DNA of 48,561 nt from JAADDK01 sp964425415 (GTDB taxonomy: Archaea > Thermoplasmatota > Thermoplasmata > Thermoplasmatales > Aciduliprofundaceae). Below are positions 34,203-42,226 of the stretch, piece by piece. The position numbers and the translations under genes were made by a program. A model generated the notes under the pieces. That model searched no databases and had not been told where the DNA came from. It saw only the letters and a list, made by a program, of their open reading frames with translations. The first letter of the stretch is position 1. Each line of letters starts with the position of its first letter. The DNA lies in NCBI GenBank assembly GCA_964425415.1, contig CAYRMJ010000001.1, positions 1 to 48,561 on the forward strand. Reading direction: 5' to 3'.

Positions 34203-35744
34203 TCATCCCTCCACGCCCACAACGTTGCCGTGCTTCTTTCTGTACTCTTCCAAGCTGATTGAATACTTCTTCTCCGTCTCGGTCCTGAACGTGGGTCCAG
34301 AGTTGTACGAGCAGAACGGAACAAGGCGCATATCGGGTGTCACATAGTGAATAACGCACCGTATCACGCGAGCAATATCGTAGTTCCAGTGGTCCTGGAA
34401 GTGCATTGTGCCAATGAACATGGAGTCCCAGTGCAATCTGCCCAGAGAGTCCTTCGTGCCCTGCTCAAACACACCTACTATCTCCTTCAGCTTGAAGCCA
34501 GATGGTGCGTACTCTTGATCGTAATGTCTCTTGAGTATCTTGTAAAGGGTGAGCACGTTCCTCAACTTGCCCTTCTTCTCAAACTCCTCGTTGAAAACAC
34601 GAGGTGCAATCTCCTCAATGAGTCCCGGAATGTCTATGAACCGAGATATGGGTATTACCTTGTTTTTATCGTAGTCTTTGAACACATAAGTTGCAGCGCC
34701 GCAGGCTGGATGCGTTGTAAACGAAGGCTCAGGCTTTCTGAATATCTGCGATGCCAGCTCTGCGAACAGAGCAGCCACAGGAATCGGGAAGAAATCAGTC
34801 TTTTCAATGAAATCCGTCTGCTCATGCAAATCTCTTATCAAATCTCCCGTGGTATAGCGCATCTTAAGCAGCTCTCCCTGTGGGATTCTACCAGTGAGCG
34901 CTACGGGCTGGAAGTTCACGGCGCGAATCACATCCAAATTCTCAAGACCAAATTCAACTATTTTTCCCACTTCATCATCGTTAACTCCTTTAACCACAGT
35001 TGGAACAAGAACTGTTGCCAGAGGCTTCGGCTTCACGTTTCTGAGATTCTCAATGGCCTTCATCTTGGTGGGAAGAAGATTCACTCCGCGAGCCTGAATA
35101 TAGGTGCTCTCTTTGAATCCGTCAAACTGCAAGTACACAGTGTGCATTCCCGCATCCGCCATCTTCTGGGCAAAATCGGGAACATTGGCTATGAGTATTC
35201 CGTTGGTTGCCACCTGTATTTGCGGAAATCCCAACTCACGGGCTTTTTCTATCACTTCAAAGAATTTTGGATATATTGTTGGCTCGCCGCCTGCAAACTG
35301 AATGGCCGGAGTGGGCACAGGCCTCTCAGCTCTGAGCAGTTCCATCATCTTAACCACTGTGTCAAAATCAGGCTCGTACACATACCCTGCGGCGTTTGCG
35401 TTGGCGAAGCAGATTGGACAGCGCAGGTTGCAGCGATTGGTCAAATCAAGATTTGCAAGGGCTGTGAAGGAGTAATGATGCTTTGAGAATCCATTGTAAA
35501 CTTCGGGGTACTCAGGACCCACACCATCAAGAATCATTCCCCACTTCTCCATCCAGTGCCATACCTCGGCGTCTCCGTAGTAAATATCCTTGAACTCGCC
35601 GTGCTCTGGGCACGTTTTCTTGTACCATATCTTGCCGTCTTCCTCGTATATGGTGGCAGGAATCACCTTGCTGCACACAGGACAAAGAGATTTTGTCTCC
35701 CTTGGCAGTCCCTTTTTCAGGTCAGATTTTTTTATGACATACAT
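34203..35744 (-). CDS. tes: Radical SAM protein, probable tetraether lipid synthase (Tes-like)
   Basis: A 513-residue radical SAM enzyme. An N-terminal cysteine cluster (Cys21, Cys24, Cys45 in CPVC and CPEHG) precedes the radical SAM motif CNLRCPIC (Cys105, 109, 112), the GGEPT motif (about residue 152-156) and a C-terminal half with further cysteines (HPACGAATY, RCVIHYV, FCSYNSGP). Size and layout agree with the archaeal Tes group (MJ0619/MA_1486), which joins two archaeol chains tail to tail into tetraether lipids. The operon with a ferredoxin and geranylgeranyl reductase supports a membrane-lipid role strongly. The exact product, diether macrocycle or full tetraether, cannot be told. A minus-strand TATA box at 35761-35771 and GGGGAG just before the ATG support the start. 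Confidence 0.8.
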   Translation of the reverse strand: MYVIKKSDLKKGLPRETKSLCPVCSKVIPATIYEEDGKIWYKKTCPEHGEFKDIYYGDAEVWHWMEKWGMILDGVGPEYPEVYNGFSKHHYSFTALANLDLTNRCNLRCPICFANANAAGYVYEPDFDTVVKMMELLRAERPVPTPAIQFAGGEPTIYPKFFEVIEKARELGFPQIQVATNGILIANVPDFAQKMADAGMHTVYLQFDGFKESTYIQARGVNLLPTKMKAIENLRNVKPKPLATVLVPTVVKGVNDDEVGKIVEFGLENLDVIRAVNFQPVALTGRIPQGELLKMRYTTGDLIRDLHEQTDFIEKTDFFPIPVAALFAELASQIFRKPEPSFTTHPACGAATYVFKDYDKNKVIPISRFIDIPGLIEEIAPRVFNEEFEKKGKLRNVLTLYKILKRHYDQEYAPSGFKLKEIVGVFEQGTKDSLGRLHWDSMFIGTMHFQDHWNYDIARVIRCVIHYVTPDMRLVPFCSYNSGPTFRTETEKKYSISLEEYRKKHGNVVGVEG

Positions 35745-35760
35745 AAACTCCCCATTTCCG

Positions 35761-35771
35761 TATATAATTTT
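35761..35771 (-). promoter_or_regulatory. TATA box of the lipid operon
   Basis: AAAATTATATA on the minus strand, centred about 22 bases before the radical SAM ATG; drives tes, ferredoxin and reductase. Confidence 0.55.
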
Positions 35772-35783
35772 AAAATTTTGTAG

Positions 35784-36674
35784 TTATCTGTGCGACAATT
35801 TTCTGAAAATGAAGGGCGCGGCTATTATGCCCATTGCGACGCCCATTCCCAGTCCCAGAGAATAGACATGCTCAAATAAGTAATTCACCACCTTTGATGT
35901 TTCATTTTCCAGAAAAAGAGGAACGGGCAATTTGACATAAGGATCACGAACTATTGAACCGTTGTTTCTAAACACCAAAACGATCTTTGCATAATTGCTG
36001 TGAAATCCATATATTGCTGACACGCCCCTTCCGCTCCAAATATACGAGAGTTTGATGGTGCGATTTGACTCGCCAAATCCCACAGCTCCAAGAGATGAGG
36101 TGTTGTACCATCTATCGCGCCCATTAATTAATCTCCACTCTTTACCTCTTCTCAAAAAAGGTCTCATTTTAGAATGGGCATGCACGTACATCTTATGAAC
36201 CAAGAACACACGTCCACTTTTCAAATCAGAGGTTATGTGTATATCGTAGCGAACCATGTTGCGGGTTATGTTGAAATTTCCTTTTGTGTAATTGCGAGAT
36301 GCAATGTACAGATCAAAAATCACATTTGCATAATGCCCTGTTTTTTGATTCAAAAACCGCAAAGTGACATTTTTCCACATTCTCAAATGCACAAATTTGC
36401 CCATATTCGCGCTGGTATTTACCCATCTTTGCACTTTCATTCCTTGCAGATCGCCATTGTAAATTCCAAATCTGCGAAAGTGATTAATTTCATAATAAAT
36501 CTTATCAAAACGTAGGTAAATGTTCAAGTTTGAGTTTACGGATATTCTTAATGTGGAGTTCTCTGGATTTACGAGAATCTTCGCTCTGTGAAATCGCTGC
36601 TCAACTGCGCTGCCTTGAACCACGGATGTGGTGAGAATTGCGAATGCGACTATGAGAACAATAACAGCTTTCAC
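35784..36674 (-). CDS. Secreted, C-terminally anchored protein of unknown function
   Basis: A 296-residue protein that I do not recognise. It has a signal peptide (about 1-23), a beta-rich extracellular body with many aromatic and basic residues and at least eight N-glycosylation sequons, and a C-terminal transmembrane helix (GLGMGVAMGIIAAPFIF) with a short basic tail. It starts with GTG at 36674. A minus-strand AT-rich box near 36697-36706 could give a leaderless start. It lies 51 bases downstream of the metal-receptor gene on the same strand, so the two may be co-transcribed or simply neighbours. No cysteines or obvious catalytic motif were seen. A coding role is well supported by length and membrane features. 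Confidence 0.72.
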   Translation of the reverse strand: MKAVIVLIVAFAILTTSVVQGSAVEQRFHRAKILVNPENSTLRISVNSNLNIYLRFDKIYYEINHFRRFGIYNGDLQGMKVQRWVNTSANMGKFVHLRMWKNVTLRFLNQKTGHYANVIFDLYIASRNYTKGNFNITRNMVRYDIHITSDLKSGRVFLVHKMYVHAHSKMRPFLRRGKEWRLINGRDRWYNTSSLGAVGFGESNRTIKLSYIWSGRGVSAIYGFHSNYAKIVLVFRNNGSIVRDPYVKLPVPLFLENETSKVVNYLFEHVYSLGLGMGVAMGIIAAPFIFRKLSHR

Positions 36675-36725
36675 AATTACTAATATTCCAAAATATGATA
36701 AATGAATTGTGGTACAAAATTTGAA

Positions 36726-37718
36726 TTATTTTAGAAGCTCTCTGCGATAAGAGAGGGCAATGACTAAAAGTATCGCTGATGTGGCTGCCAAGATGGTAAT
36801 GGTGTAGATGTATGGCCAGCAATTTCCCTCTCCCTCGTAATAGTGCTTAACTGAATTTGAAGAAGATATTGCACCAGCATTTTCCAAAATTAATCGTGTG
36901 TAGTTGGTTGTTGAGAATATGTTCAAATAAACCACTGGCACGCCTGTCTCCTTTGAGAGCTCCACAGCCATTCTTCCGGCGCTTGAAGATTCAAGATTCT
37001 TCACATTTAAAATCATTGTAATATCCCCAGTTTCCATCTCTTTTCTGTACTTTGTTATGTCTTCGCTGGATGCAAATTGGTTTGGGCCTTCAACGAGAAC
37101 TCCTCGGATATTCATTCCAAGCTCCTTCGCAATGTAGAACACACCGGGAACTGTAAGCAAAACACCTTTTCCGTAAACTCCTGAGTCGTGAATCATCTGA
37201 ATTGAAAGTGAGAGTGAATTGTTCAGCTCTTTTAAAAATTCGCGATAATTTTGGAAGAAATAATCGGTATGCGTTGGGTCAAGGGTGGATAATGTGTTGT
37301 AAATTGCTCGTGCAATACCAATTGCGTTTTTAGTGTAAAGCCAGTATCCATGAACGCACTTCTTCATGTCCCCAAGGGGCAAAAGCGTGGCATTGTAATT
37401 TTGAAAATCAAGAATACGCTTGCTCTTTGCCGCCTCCTTTATGTTTCTGTCCACGGAGAAAAACTCACTGCTGGCAAGCACCACAAGAGTTGCCCTTTCA
37501 ATTTTGTGCATGTCCTCAGATGTGAGGGAGTAATCATGAATGTCCGTGCCAGACGGCACTATGAAAGTGGAATGCACATACAATCCTCCAATTTGCTTAA
37601 CTATGGAGGAGAATATCTGTAGTGTGGAAACGACCTCTATTTTCTCGCTTCCAGCATGGGTGTATGGAAACAAAGCGCAAACTGCCATTGCAACGAGTAA
37701 AATGGTGAGTACTCGCAT
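36726..37718 (-). CDS. Metal ABC-transporter receptor (ZnuA/TroA class) with membrane anchor
   Basis: A 330-residue periplasmic-binding-protein homologue of the cluster 9 (Zn/Mn/Fe) group. Signal peptide (about 1-22), N-lobe with His61 in PSGTDIHDYSLTSED, His123 in CVHGYWLY, a long linking helix, and a C-lobe with LTVPGVFYIAKELGM and ILNVKNLESSSAGRMA. It ends in a transmembrane helix and SYRRELLK instead of being lipid-anchored. No permease or ATPase gene is adjacent. A perfect TTAGG-N5-CCTAA palindrome (37721-37739) lies between TATA box and start codon, suggesting repression by a DtxR-type regulator when metal is abundant. Which metal is bound is not clear. Confidence 0.84.
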   Translation of the reverse strand: MRVLTILLVAMAVCALFPYTHAGSEKIEVVSTLQIFSSIVKQIGGLYVHSTFIVPSGTDIHDYSLTSEDMHKIERATLVVLASSEFFSVDRNIKEAAKSKRILDFQNYNATLLPLGDMKKCVHGYWLYTKNAIGIARAIYNTLSTLDPTHTDYFFQNYREFLKELNNSLSLSIQMIHDSGVYGKGVLLTVPGVFYIAKELGMNIRGVLVEGPNQFASSEDITKYRKEMETGDITMILNVKNLESSSAGRMAVELSKETGVPVVYLNIFSTTNYTRLILENAGAISSSNSVKHYYEGEGNCWPYIYTITILAATSAILLVIALSYRRELLK

Positions 37719-37720
37719 GT

Positions 37721-37739
37721 GGTTAGGTAATGCCTAACC
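37721..37739 (-). promoter_or_regulatory. DtxR-type operator palindrome
   Basis: GGTTAGG-TAATG-CCTAACC: exact seven-base arms with a five-base spacer. It ends two bases before the ATG of the metal receptor and covers the predicted transcription start. The TTAGG...CCTAA core resembles DtxR/IdeR boxes. Confidence 0.65.
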
Positions 37740-37740
37740 T

Positions 37741-37750
37741 GATATAAACA
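37741..37750 (-). promoter_or_regulatory. TATA box of the metal-receptor gene
   Basis: TGTTTATATC on the minus strand, centred about 27 bases before the ATG, immediately upstream of the palindrome, so a bound repressor would block initiation. Confidence 0.6.
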
Positions 37751-37781
37751 TTGCTCAAAACAAAAAACAAGAAAATGGTTT

Positions 37782-39356
37782 TCACACAATCTCTATTTCA
37801 TATTTTCTCCGCACTCCATCAAAATCTCCACGAATATAGCGTATTGCCTCGGGCAGAGCGTTCATTATGTCTCTCGCGGTCATTCCATCCTCTCCAATTC
37901 TCTCCGCCGCAATGTCTCCTGCAAAACCGTGCACGAACACGCCCATGCGCACCGCATCCTCAAAATCCAGCCCCAATCCGAACATGGCAGCTATTGTGCC
38001 TGTTAGCACATCTCCGCTGCCAGCTGTGGCCATTCCCGAGTTACCACTCATGTTAACATAAACTCTTCCATCCGGCATGGTTATTAGCGTGTGAGCGCCC
38101 TTGAGCACGATGATAGCTCCATGTTCCGAGCTGAATTCCCTTGACACTTCAATTCCATTCTTCAAAATATCCTTCACGGTCATTTTTGTGATGCGAGCCA
38201 TCTCTCCCGGATGCGGGGTTAGAACTGTCGGCGCATTTCTCTCATTCAGTACCTCTATATTTTGAGATAGGGCAGTTAGTGCATCTCCGTCTATTAGCAG
38301 GGGCTTTTCAATCCTCGGTATGAGGTCCAGCATGAGCTTCTGCGTTCTCTCGTTAAGAGAGGTCCCGGGACCAAGAACAACGAAATCCACCATCTCTGCG
38401 ATTTTGAGTATGTCCTCTCTCGCCGTGTATGCGATGCTTCCCTCCTCCGTCTCTTCCAACGGATGAAACACTATCTCCCGCCCTTCAGCGCCGATGAACG
38501 GCACCACAGATTTTGCAGTGGCAAGGCGCGAGTATCCTCCGCCAGCTTTGAGGAACGAGAGCGCGGAGAAAAACGGCGCACCGAAGTATTTTTTCGCTCC
38601 AGCAACGAACAGTGCATCCCCAAATGTGCCCTTGTGTCCATCCTTTCTTCTCGGAGGAATTGGAACGGGCTCGTTTATCATTATTTTTATCTCTTCGTCA
38701 TTGTAATTCTCTGGGGGGAAGGATATGTGAGAAACGTACAGCTTTCCGCAGTGCTCAAATCCGGGATACAGCACATTTCCGATTTTTGGCAATCCAAAGG
38801 TGACCGTGTAATCCGCCCGCACAGCGATGCCCATCACCTCCCCGGTGTTTCCGTTGATTCCTGAAGGAATGTCCACTGAAAACACTAATTTGGCAAGGCG
38901 ATTTATCATTCTTATCGCCTCTGCGTATCTGCCCTCCACATCCCTTGATATTCCCGTGCCCAATATTCCGTCAATGACGGCATCCGCTTGCTCAACCGCA
39001 AACTCTATCATCGCATTCGCCCCTGAGAATCTCTCCATGGGTATTCCGATTCTCTCCGCAATCTCGTAGTTCATTCTCGCCGCTCCACGGTATTTTGATG
39101 GATCGCTCATGAGGTAAATTTTCACATCCGCACCGTTGGAAAATAATTTTCTGGATAAGGTGATTGCATCCCCGCCGTTATTTCCCGGCCCTGCAAAGGC
39201 CACGAATTTTTTGCCCTTTAACTCTCCAAAATATCTTAGAATCACGAAGTACAGCGAATGCGCCGCGTTCTCCATCAGCAGCTTATCTTCAATTCCGTAA
39301 TTCTCAATCGCCCTCCTGTCCAGATTTCTCATCTGCTCAACGGTGCTTATTCTCAT
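37782..39356 (-). CDS. nnr: Bifunctional NAD(P)HX epimerase/dehydratase
   Basis: A 524-residue metabolite-repair enzyme that converts hydrated NADH and NADPH back to the normal cofactors. The N-terminal YjeF_N epimerase domain (about 1-215) has GPGNNGGDA; the C-terminal ADP/ATP-dependent dehydratase domain (about 225-515) has KGTFGDALFV, GPGTSLNERT, TPHPGEMAR and the signature GMATAGSGDVLTG. Both domains look intact. The start at 39356 is preferred: it opens with the conserved MRISTVEQMRNLD and has AAGGTGAT upstream; a frame from 39383 adds nine residues without support. It is divergent from citD. High temperature and acid favour cofactor hydration, which fits the presumed habitat. Confidence 0.92.
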   Translation of the reverse strand: MRISTVEQMRNLDRRAIENYGIEDKLLMENAAHSLYFVILRYFGELKGKKFVAFAGPGNNGGDAITLSRKLFSNGADVKIYLMSDPSKYRGAARMNYEIAERIGIPMERFSGANAMIEFAVEQADAVIDGILGTGISRDVEGRYAEAIRMINRLAKLVFSVDIPSGINGNTGEVMGIAVRADYTVTFGLPKIGNVLYPGFEHCGKLYVSHISFPPENYNDEEIKIMINEPVPIPPRRKDGHKGTFGDALFVAGAKKYFGAPFFSALSFLKAGGGYSRLATAKSVVPFIGAEGREIVFHPLEETEEGSIAYTAREDILKIAEMVDFVVLGPGTSLNERTQKLMLDLIPRIEKPLLIDGDALTALSQNIEVLNERNAPTVLTPHPGEMARITKMTVKDILKNGIEVSREFSSEHGAIIVLKGAHTLITMPDGRVYVNMSGNSGMATAGSGDVLTGTIAAMFGLGLDFEDAVRMGVFVHGFAGDIAAERIGEDGMTARDIMNALPEAIRYIRGDFDGVRRKYEIEIV

Positions 39357-39424
39357 TTCAATCACCTTGGTGGACATGGGCATTATGCTAATTTACCTTT
39401 CTCCGATAGATTATTTTTGAAAAC

Positions 39425-39434
39425 TTTATTATAT
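39425..39434 (+). promoter_or_regulatory. TATA box of citDEF
   Basis: TTTATTATAT, centred 25 bases before ATG 39454. This selects 39454 as the citD start with a leaderless transcript; the earlier ATG at 39433 lies inside the box. Confidence 0.65.
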
Positions 39435-39453
39435 GGTTTGCAAATCATCATGT

Positions 39454-39699
39454 ATGGTGACCGCAGGTACTGTTGAGAAGGGTGACGCCTTTGTCAGCAT
39501 AGAATCAGCAAATGAAAGGGAAATTCAAATTCGGAGCAAGCTTCAGAGAATTTACGGAGAAGCGGTGAGAAAAACTGTGGAAGATATGACATCCGATTTG
39601 GTTGCAAAGATAGAGGTTGTTGATATGGGCGCTCTGGACTGGGTTTTGAGGGCGCGAATTGAATCAGCGCTTAGAAAGTTCAGGGGTGAGGAGGAATGA
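39454..39699 (+). CDS. citD: Citrate lyase gamma subunit (CitD-like) lacking the prosthetic-group serine
   Basis: An 81-residue protein aligning end to end with bacterial citrate lyase acyl carrier proteins: AGTVEKGDAFVSI at the N-terminus against AGTLESSDVMVRI, then YGEAVRKTV and DMGALDWVLRARIESAL near the C-terminus, which are well conserved. In the bacterial protein the serine after AGTLE carries the 2'-(5''-phosphoribosyl)-dephospho-CoA group; here that position is Lys9 and the next is Gly10. The subunit therefore cannot be modified at the usual site. It is first in a tightly packed citDEF operon, with ATGA overlap to citE. It could be structural, or modified elsewhere. Confidence 0.82.
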   Translation: MVTAGTVEKGDAFVSIESANEREIQIRSKLQRIYGEAVRKTVEDMTSDLVAKIEVVDMGALDWVLRARIESALRKFRGEEE

Positions 39700-40544
39700 A
39701 GCTCAGAAGAACGAGGCTCTACGTGCCGGGAAACAATCCACATCTCATTGAGAATGTTGGTCTTTACGGGGCAGATTGCATAATATTGGATCTTGAAGAC
39801 TCCGTGCCAGTGGACCAGAAATTTGATGCACGCATTTTAGTGAAGTACGCACTTCAAAATGTGGATTTCGGAAAAAGTGAGCGGTGGGTCAGAATTAATG
39901 GATTGGACACGCCGTTCTGGAAAAAGGACCTTGAAGAAGTGCTTCCTTTAGTGGATGTGGTAAACGTTCCAAAAGTTGAGAGTGAAGAGGATTTGGAAAA
40001 AATACACAAAATTATGAGCGAAATAGAAAGAGAGCACGGGCTATCTGAGAGGGCTGTTGTGCCCATAATAGAAAGTCTCCGTGGCCTAACCAATGCTCGC
40101 AATATAGCGGCGCATTCAAGGGTGGTGGCCCTTGCATGGGGTGGCGAGGACCTCACCGCAGAGCTTGGCATACCTAAGAAGAAGGCACTCATTCTGGATC
40201 ATGTGCGTGCAGAGATTGTAATTGCAGCAAAATCGCAGGGAAAGATGGCCCTTGACACCGTGTACAGCAACATAAGAGATGAGGAGGGCCTGTTTGAATA
40301 CGCCAGAAGGGCGAGGTACATGGGTTTTGACGGAGTTGGCGTTCTTCATCCAAATCAAATTGAAATTGTGCATCGTGCATTTAGGCCTGATGATAAGGAG
40401 ATAGAAGATGCGAGGAGAATTGTGGAAGCCGCGGAACTGGCCATGAAGGAGGGAAAGGGCGTGATAACCGTGAAAGGTAGAATGGTTGACAAGCCTGTGC
40501 TTGAGAGGGCAAAGAAAATACTTGCTTTTGCGGAGGTGGAGTGA
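39696..40544 (+). CDS. citE: Citrate lyase beta subunit (citryl lyase, CitE)
   Basis: A 282-residue HpcH/HpaI-type barrel predicted to cleave a citryl thioester to oxaloacetate and the acetyl thioester. Seen are RRTRLYVPGNNP at the start, the metal-site segment IILDLEDSVP, PIIESLRGL, LAWGGEDLTAELG and GVLHPNQIEIV, all as in CitE and related citramalyl or malyl-CoA lyases. CitE-like proteins are common in archaea and have several substrates, but here the gene lies between citD and citF with a four-base overlap upstream and an adjacent stop-start downstream, which points to a genuine citrate lyase complex. Cytoplasmic. Confidence 0.92.
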   Translation: MKLRRTRLYVPGNNPHLIENVGLYGADCIILDLEDSVPVDQKFDARILVKYALQNVDFGKSERWVRINGLDTPFWKKDLEEVLPLVDVVNVPKVESEEDLEKIHKIMSEIEREHGLSERAVVPIIESLRGLTNARNIAAHSRVVALAWGGEDLTAELGIPKKKALILDHVRAEIVIAAKSQGKMALDTVYSNIRDEEGLFEYARRARYMGFDGVGVLHPNQIEIVHRAFRPDDKEIEDARRIVEAAELAMKEGKGVITVKGRMVDKPVLERAKKILAFAEVE

Positions 40545-42080
40545 ATGCCAATTAACGCTGTTGGTCGTGAGGTTCCAAGTGAGATAAACGGGCAGAGATT
40601 CAAGCCCTTTGCAGGGGATCTTAAAACTCCCCCGGAGGGCAGAAGAGCAGGCTCGCTGGTGCGAATGGCACCCCGTGGCAGGGACAAGGTTGTCAATTCT
40701 CTGGAGGAGGTGATAAAGAAAGTTGGCCTTGAGGATGGAATGACCATCAGTTTTCACCATCATCTCCGCAATGGTGATTTTGTGGTGAACATGGTCATGC
40801 AAACAATCCAGAAGATGGGCATAAAAAACATTAGGATTTTTCCAACTGCGCTTTTCCCGGTGCACGAGCCCCTTGTTCCCATGCTCTCCGATGGGACTAT
40901 TAGGAGAATAGAGGGAAGCATGAACGGTCCGCTGGGAGAGGCAACGAGCTATGGCGCAATGCGCGAAACTGCGGTTCTTAGATCTCATAGTGGAAGAGTG
41001 CGAGCCATGGAAACCGGCGAAGTGCATGTGGACGTGGCGTTCATAGCCGCACCCACCGCCGATAAATACGGGAATCTCAATGGTGTGGAAGGGCCATCTG
41101 CATGCGGCCCTCTCGCGTACGGGATGGTTGATGCATACCACGCGGACCACACCGTTGCAATAACTGATAATCTCGTACCCTATCCAGCGCATCCAATAAG
41201 CATATTCCAGCACCAGATTGATTACGTGGTTCCCGTGGACAAGATAGGAGATCCGCAGGGCATAATGTCCGGAACTCTTAGGATAACCACCTCTCCATCA
41301 AGATTGAAAATTGCAAAATACGCTCTGGAAGTTATTGACCGAGTTGTGTTAAGAGATGGCTTCTCATTTCAGGCGGGAGCTGGCGGAATCTCCCTCGCCG
41401 TTACTAAATTCTTAGGAGACCTCATGCGCAAGCGTGGAATAAGAGCATCCTTCATAAATGGAGGCGTTACGAAGTACGTGGTTGACATGCTCCATGAGGG
41501 CCTTGTGGATGTGGTGTTTGACGGACAGGCCTTTGATCTGGATGCGGTCAAATCGCTAAAGGAGGACATGAATCACATAGAAACACCCCTCGCCATGTAC
41601 GGCAATCCATATTCCTCAGGGGGCATAGTGAACATGCTGGATGTCGGAGTTTTAGGCGCCACGGAGGTGGATGTGGATTTCAACGTGAATGTGAACACGC
41701 ACAGCGATGGTTTGCTACTGCATGGCATAGGCGGGCATCAGGAGGTTGCCGCAGGCTCTGCTCTCACAATAGTAACCGTGCCCCTTTACAGATACCGCGT
41801 TCCCGTTATAAAGGAAAGGGTTACAACGGTGACCACTCCGGGAGAGGTCATTGACGTGGTTGTTACTGAGCATGGAATCGCTGTGAATCCGAAGAGAGAC
41901 GATATAATTGAAGCGATGCGCGGCTCAAAGGTGCCCATTTACGATATTCAGGATTTGCAGAAGAAGGCGGAGAGGATATGCGGCAAGCCTGAGGAACCGA
42001 AAACAACCGATGAGATAATCGCAGCGATACTGTGGAGAGATGGTACGGTCATAGACGTGGTTTATAAAGTTAAAGATTAA
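40545..42080 (+). CDS. citF: Citrate lyase alpha subunit (citrate CoA/ACP transferase, CitF)
   Basis: A 511-residue CoA-transferase predicted to exchange acetyl for citrate on the carrier thioester. It matches bacterial CitF along its length: DGMTISFHHHLRNGD, NVDVAF-type core (VHVDVAFIAAPT), CGPLAYGMVDA, LVPYPAHPISI, FSFQAGAGGISLAVTKFL, FNVNVNTHSDGLLLHGIGGH (split around NVN) and TEHGIAVNPKR. The start directly follows the citE stop. With citE it could run with free CoA thioesters if the modified citD carrier is lacking. CitC, CitX and CitG, needed to charge and build the prosthetic group, are not in the window. The reaction would yield acetate and oxaloacetate from citrate. Confidence 0.92.
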   Translation: MPINAVGREVPSEINGQRFKPFAGDLKTPPEGRRAGSLVRMAPRGRDKVVNSLEEVIKKVGLEDGMTISFHHHLRNGDFVVNMVMQTIQKMGIKNIRIFPTALFPVHEPLVPMLSDGTIRRIEGSMNGPLGEATSYGAMRETAVLRSHSGRVRAMETGEVHVDVAFIAAPTADKYGNLNGVEGPSACGPLAYGMVDAYHADHTVAITDNLVPYPAHPISIFQHQIDYVVPVDKIGDPQGIMSGTLRITTSPSRLKIAKYALEVIDRVVLRDGFSFQAGAGGISLAVTKFLGDLMRKRGIRASFINGGVTKYVVDMLHEGLVDVVFDGQAFDLDAVKSLKEDMNHIETPLAMYGNPYSSGGIVNMLDVGVLGATEVDVDFNVNVNTHSDGLLLHGIGGHQEVAAGSALTIVTVPLYRYRVPVIKERVTTVTTPGEVIDVVVTEHGIAVNPKRDDIIEAMRGSKVPIYDIQDLQKKAERICGKPEEPKTTDEIIAAILWRDGTVIDVVYKVKD

Positions 42081-42133
42081 TTTTACCTCATCTATTTTTC
42101 TCTAAACGCAAATCCATCTTATCTTTATCTTTT

Positions 42134-42166
42134 TTGTAGGTATTGGACAGTTCCCGCAGCCTACAA
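42134..42166. promoter_or_regulatory. Inverted repeat between citF and the pilin-like gene
   Basis: TTGTAGG (42134-42140) and CCTACAA (42160-42166) are exact complements 19 bases apart, lying 21 bases before the TATA box TTTATATAAC (42188-42197). It could be a regulator site or a weak hairpin after citF. The T-rich run upstream (about 42100-42135) may end citDEF transcription. Confidence 0.3.
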
Positions 42167-42187
42167 CATAGTGATTTTTCAGAAAAG

Positions 42188-42197
42188 TTTATATAAC
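42188..42197 (+). promoter_or_regulatory. TATA box of the pilin-like gene
   Basis: TTTATATAAC, with predicted start near 42217; GGTGAT (42219-42224) then precedes the start codons at 42227 and 42230. Confidence 0.55.
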
Positions 42198-42226
42198 ATG
42201 TTGCGCATTACATAACCTAGGGTGAT

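Noticed and set aside
34347..35486. Long open frame of 379 codons on the plus strand
   Set aside because: It is antisense to the radical SAM gene, whose motifs are clear, and its translation resembles no protein family.
40116..41213. Long open frame of 365 codons on the minus strand
   Set aside because: It lies opposite citE and citF, both unambiguous, and its translation is low in typical protein features.
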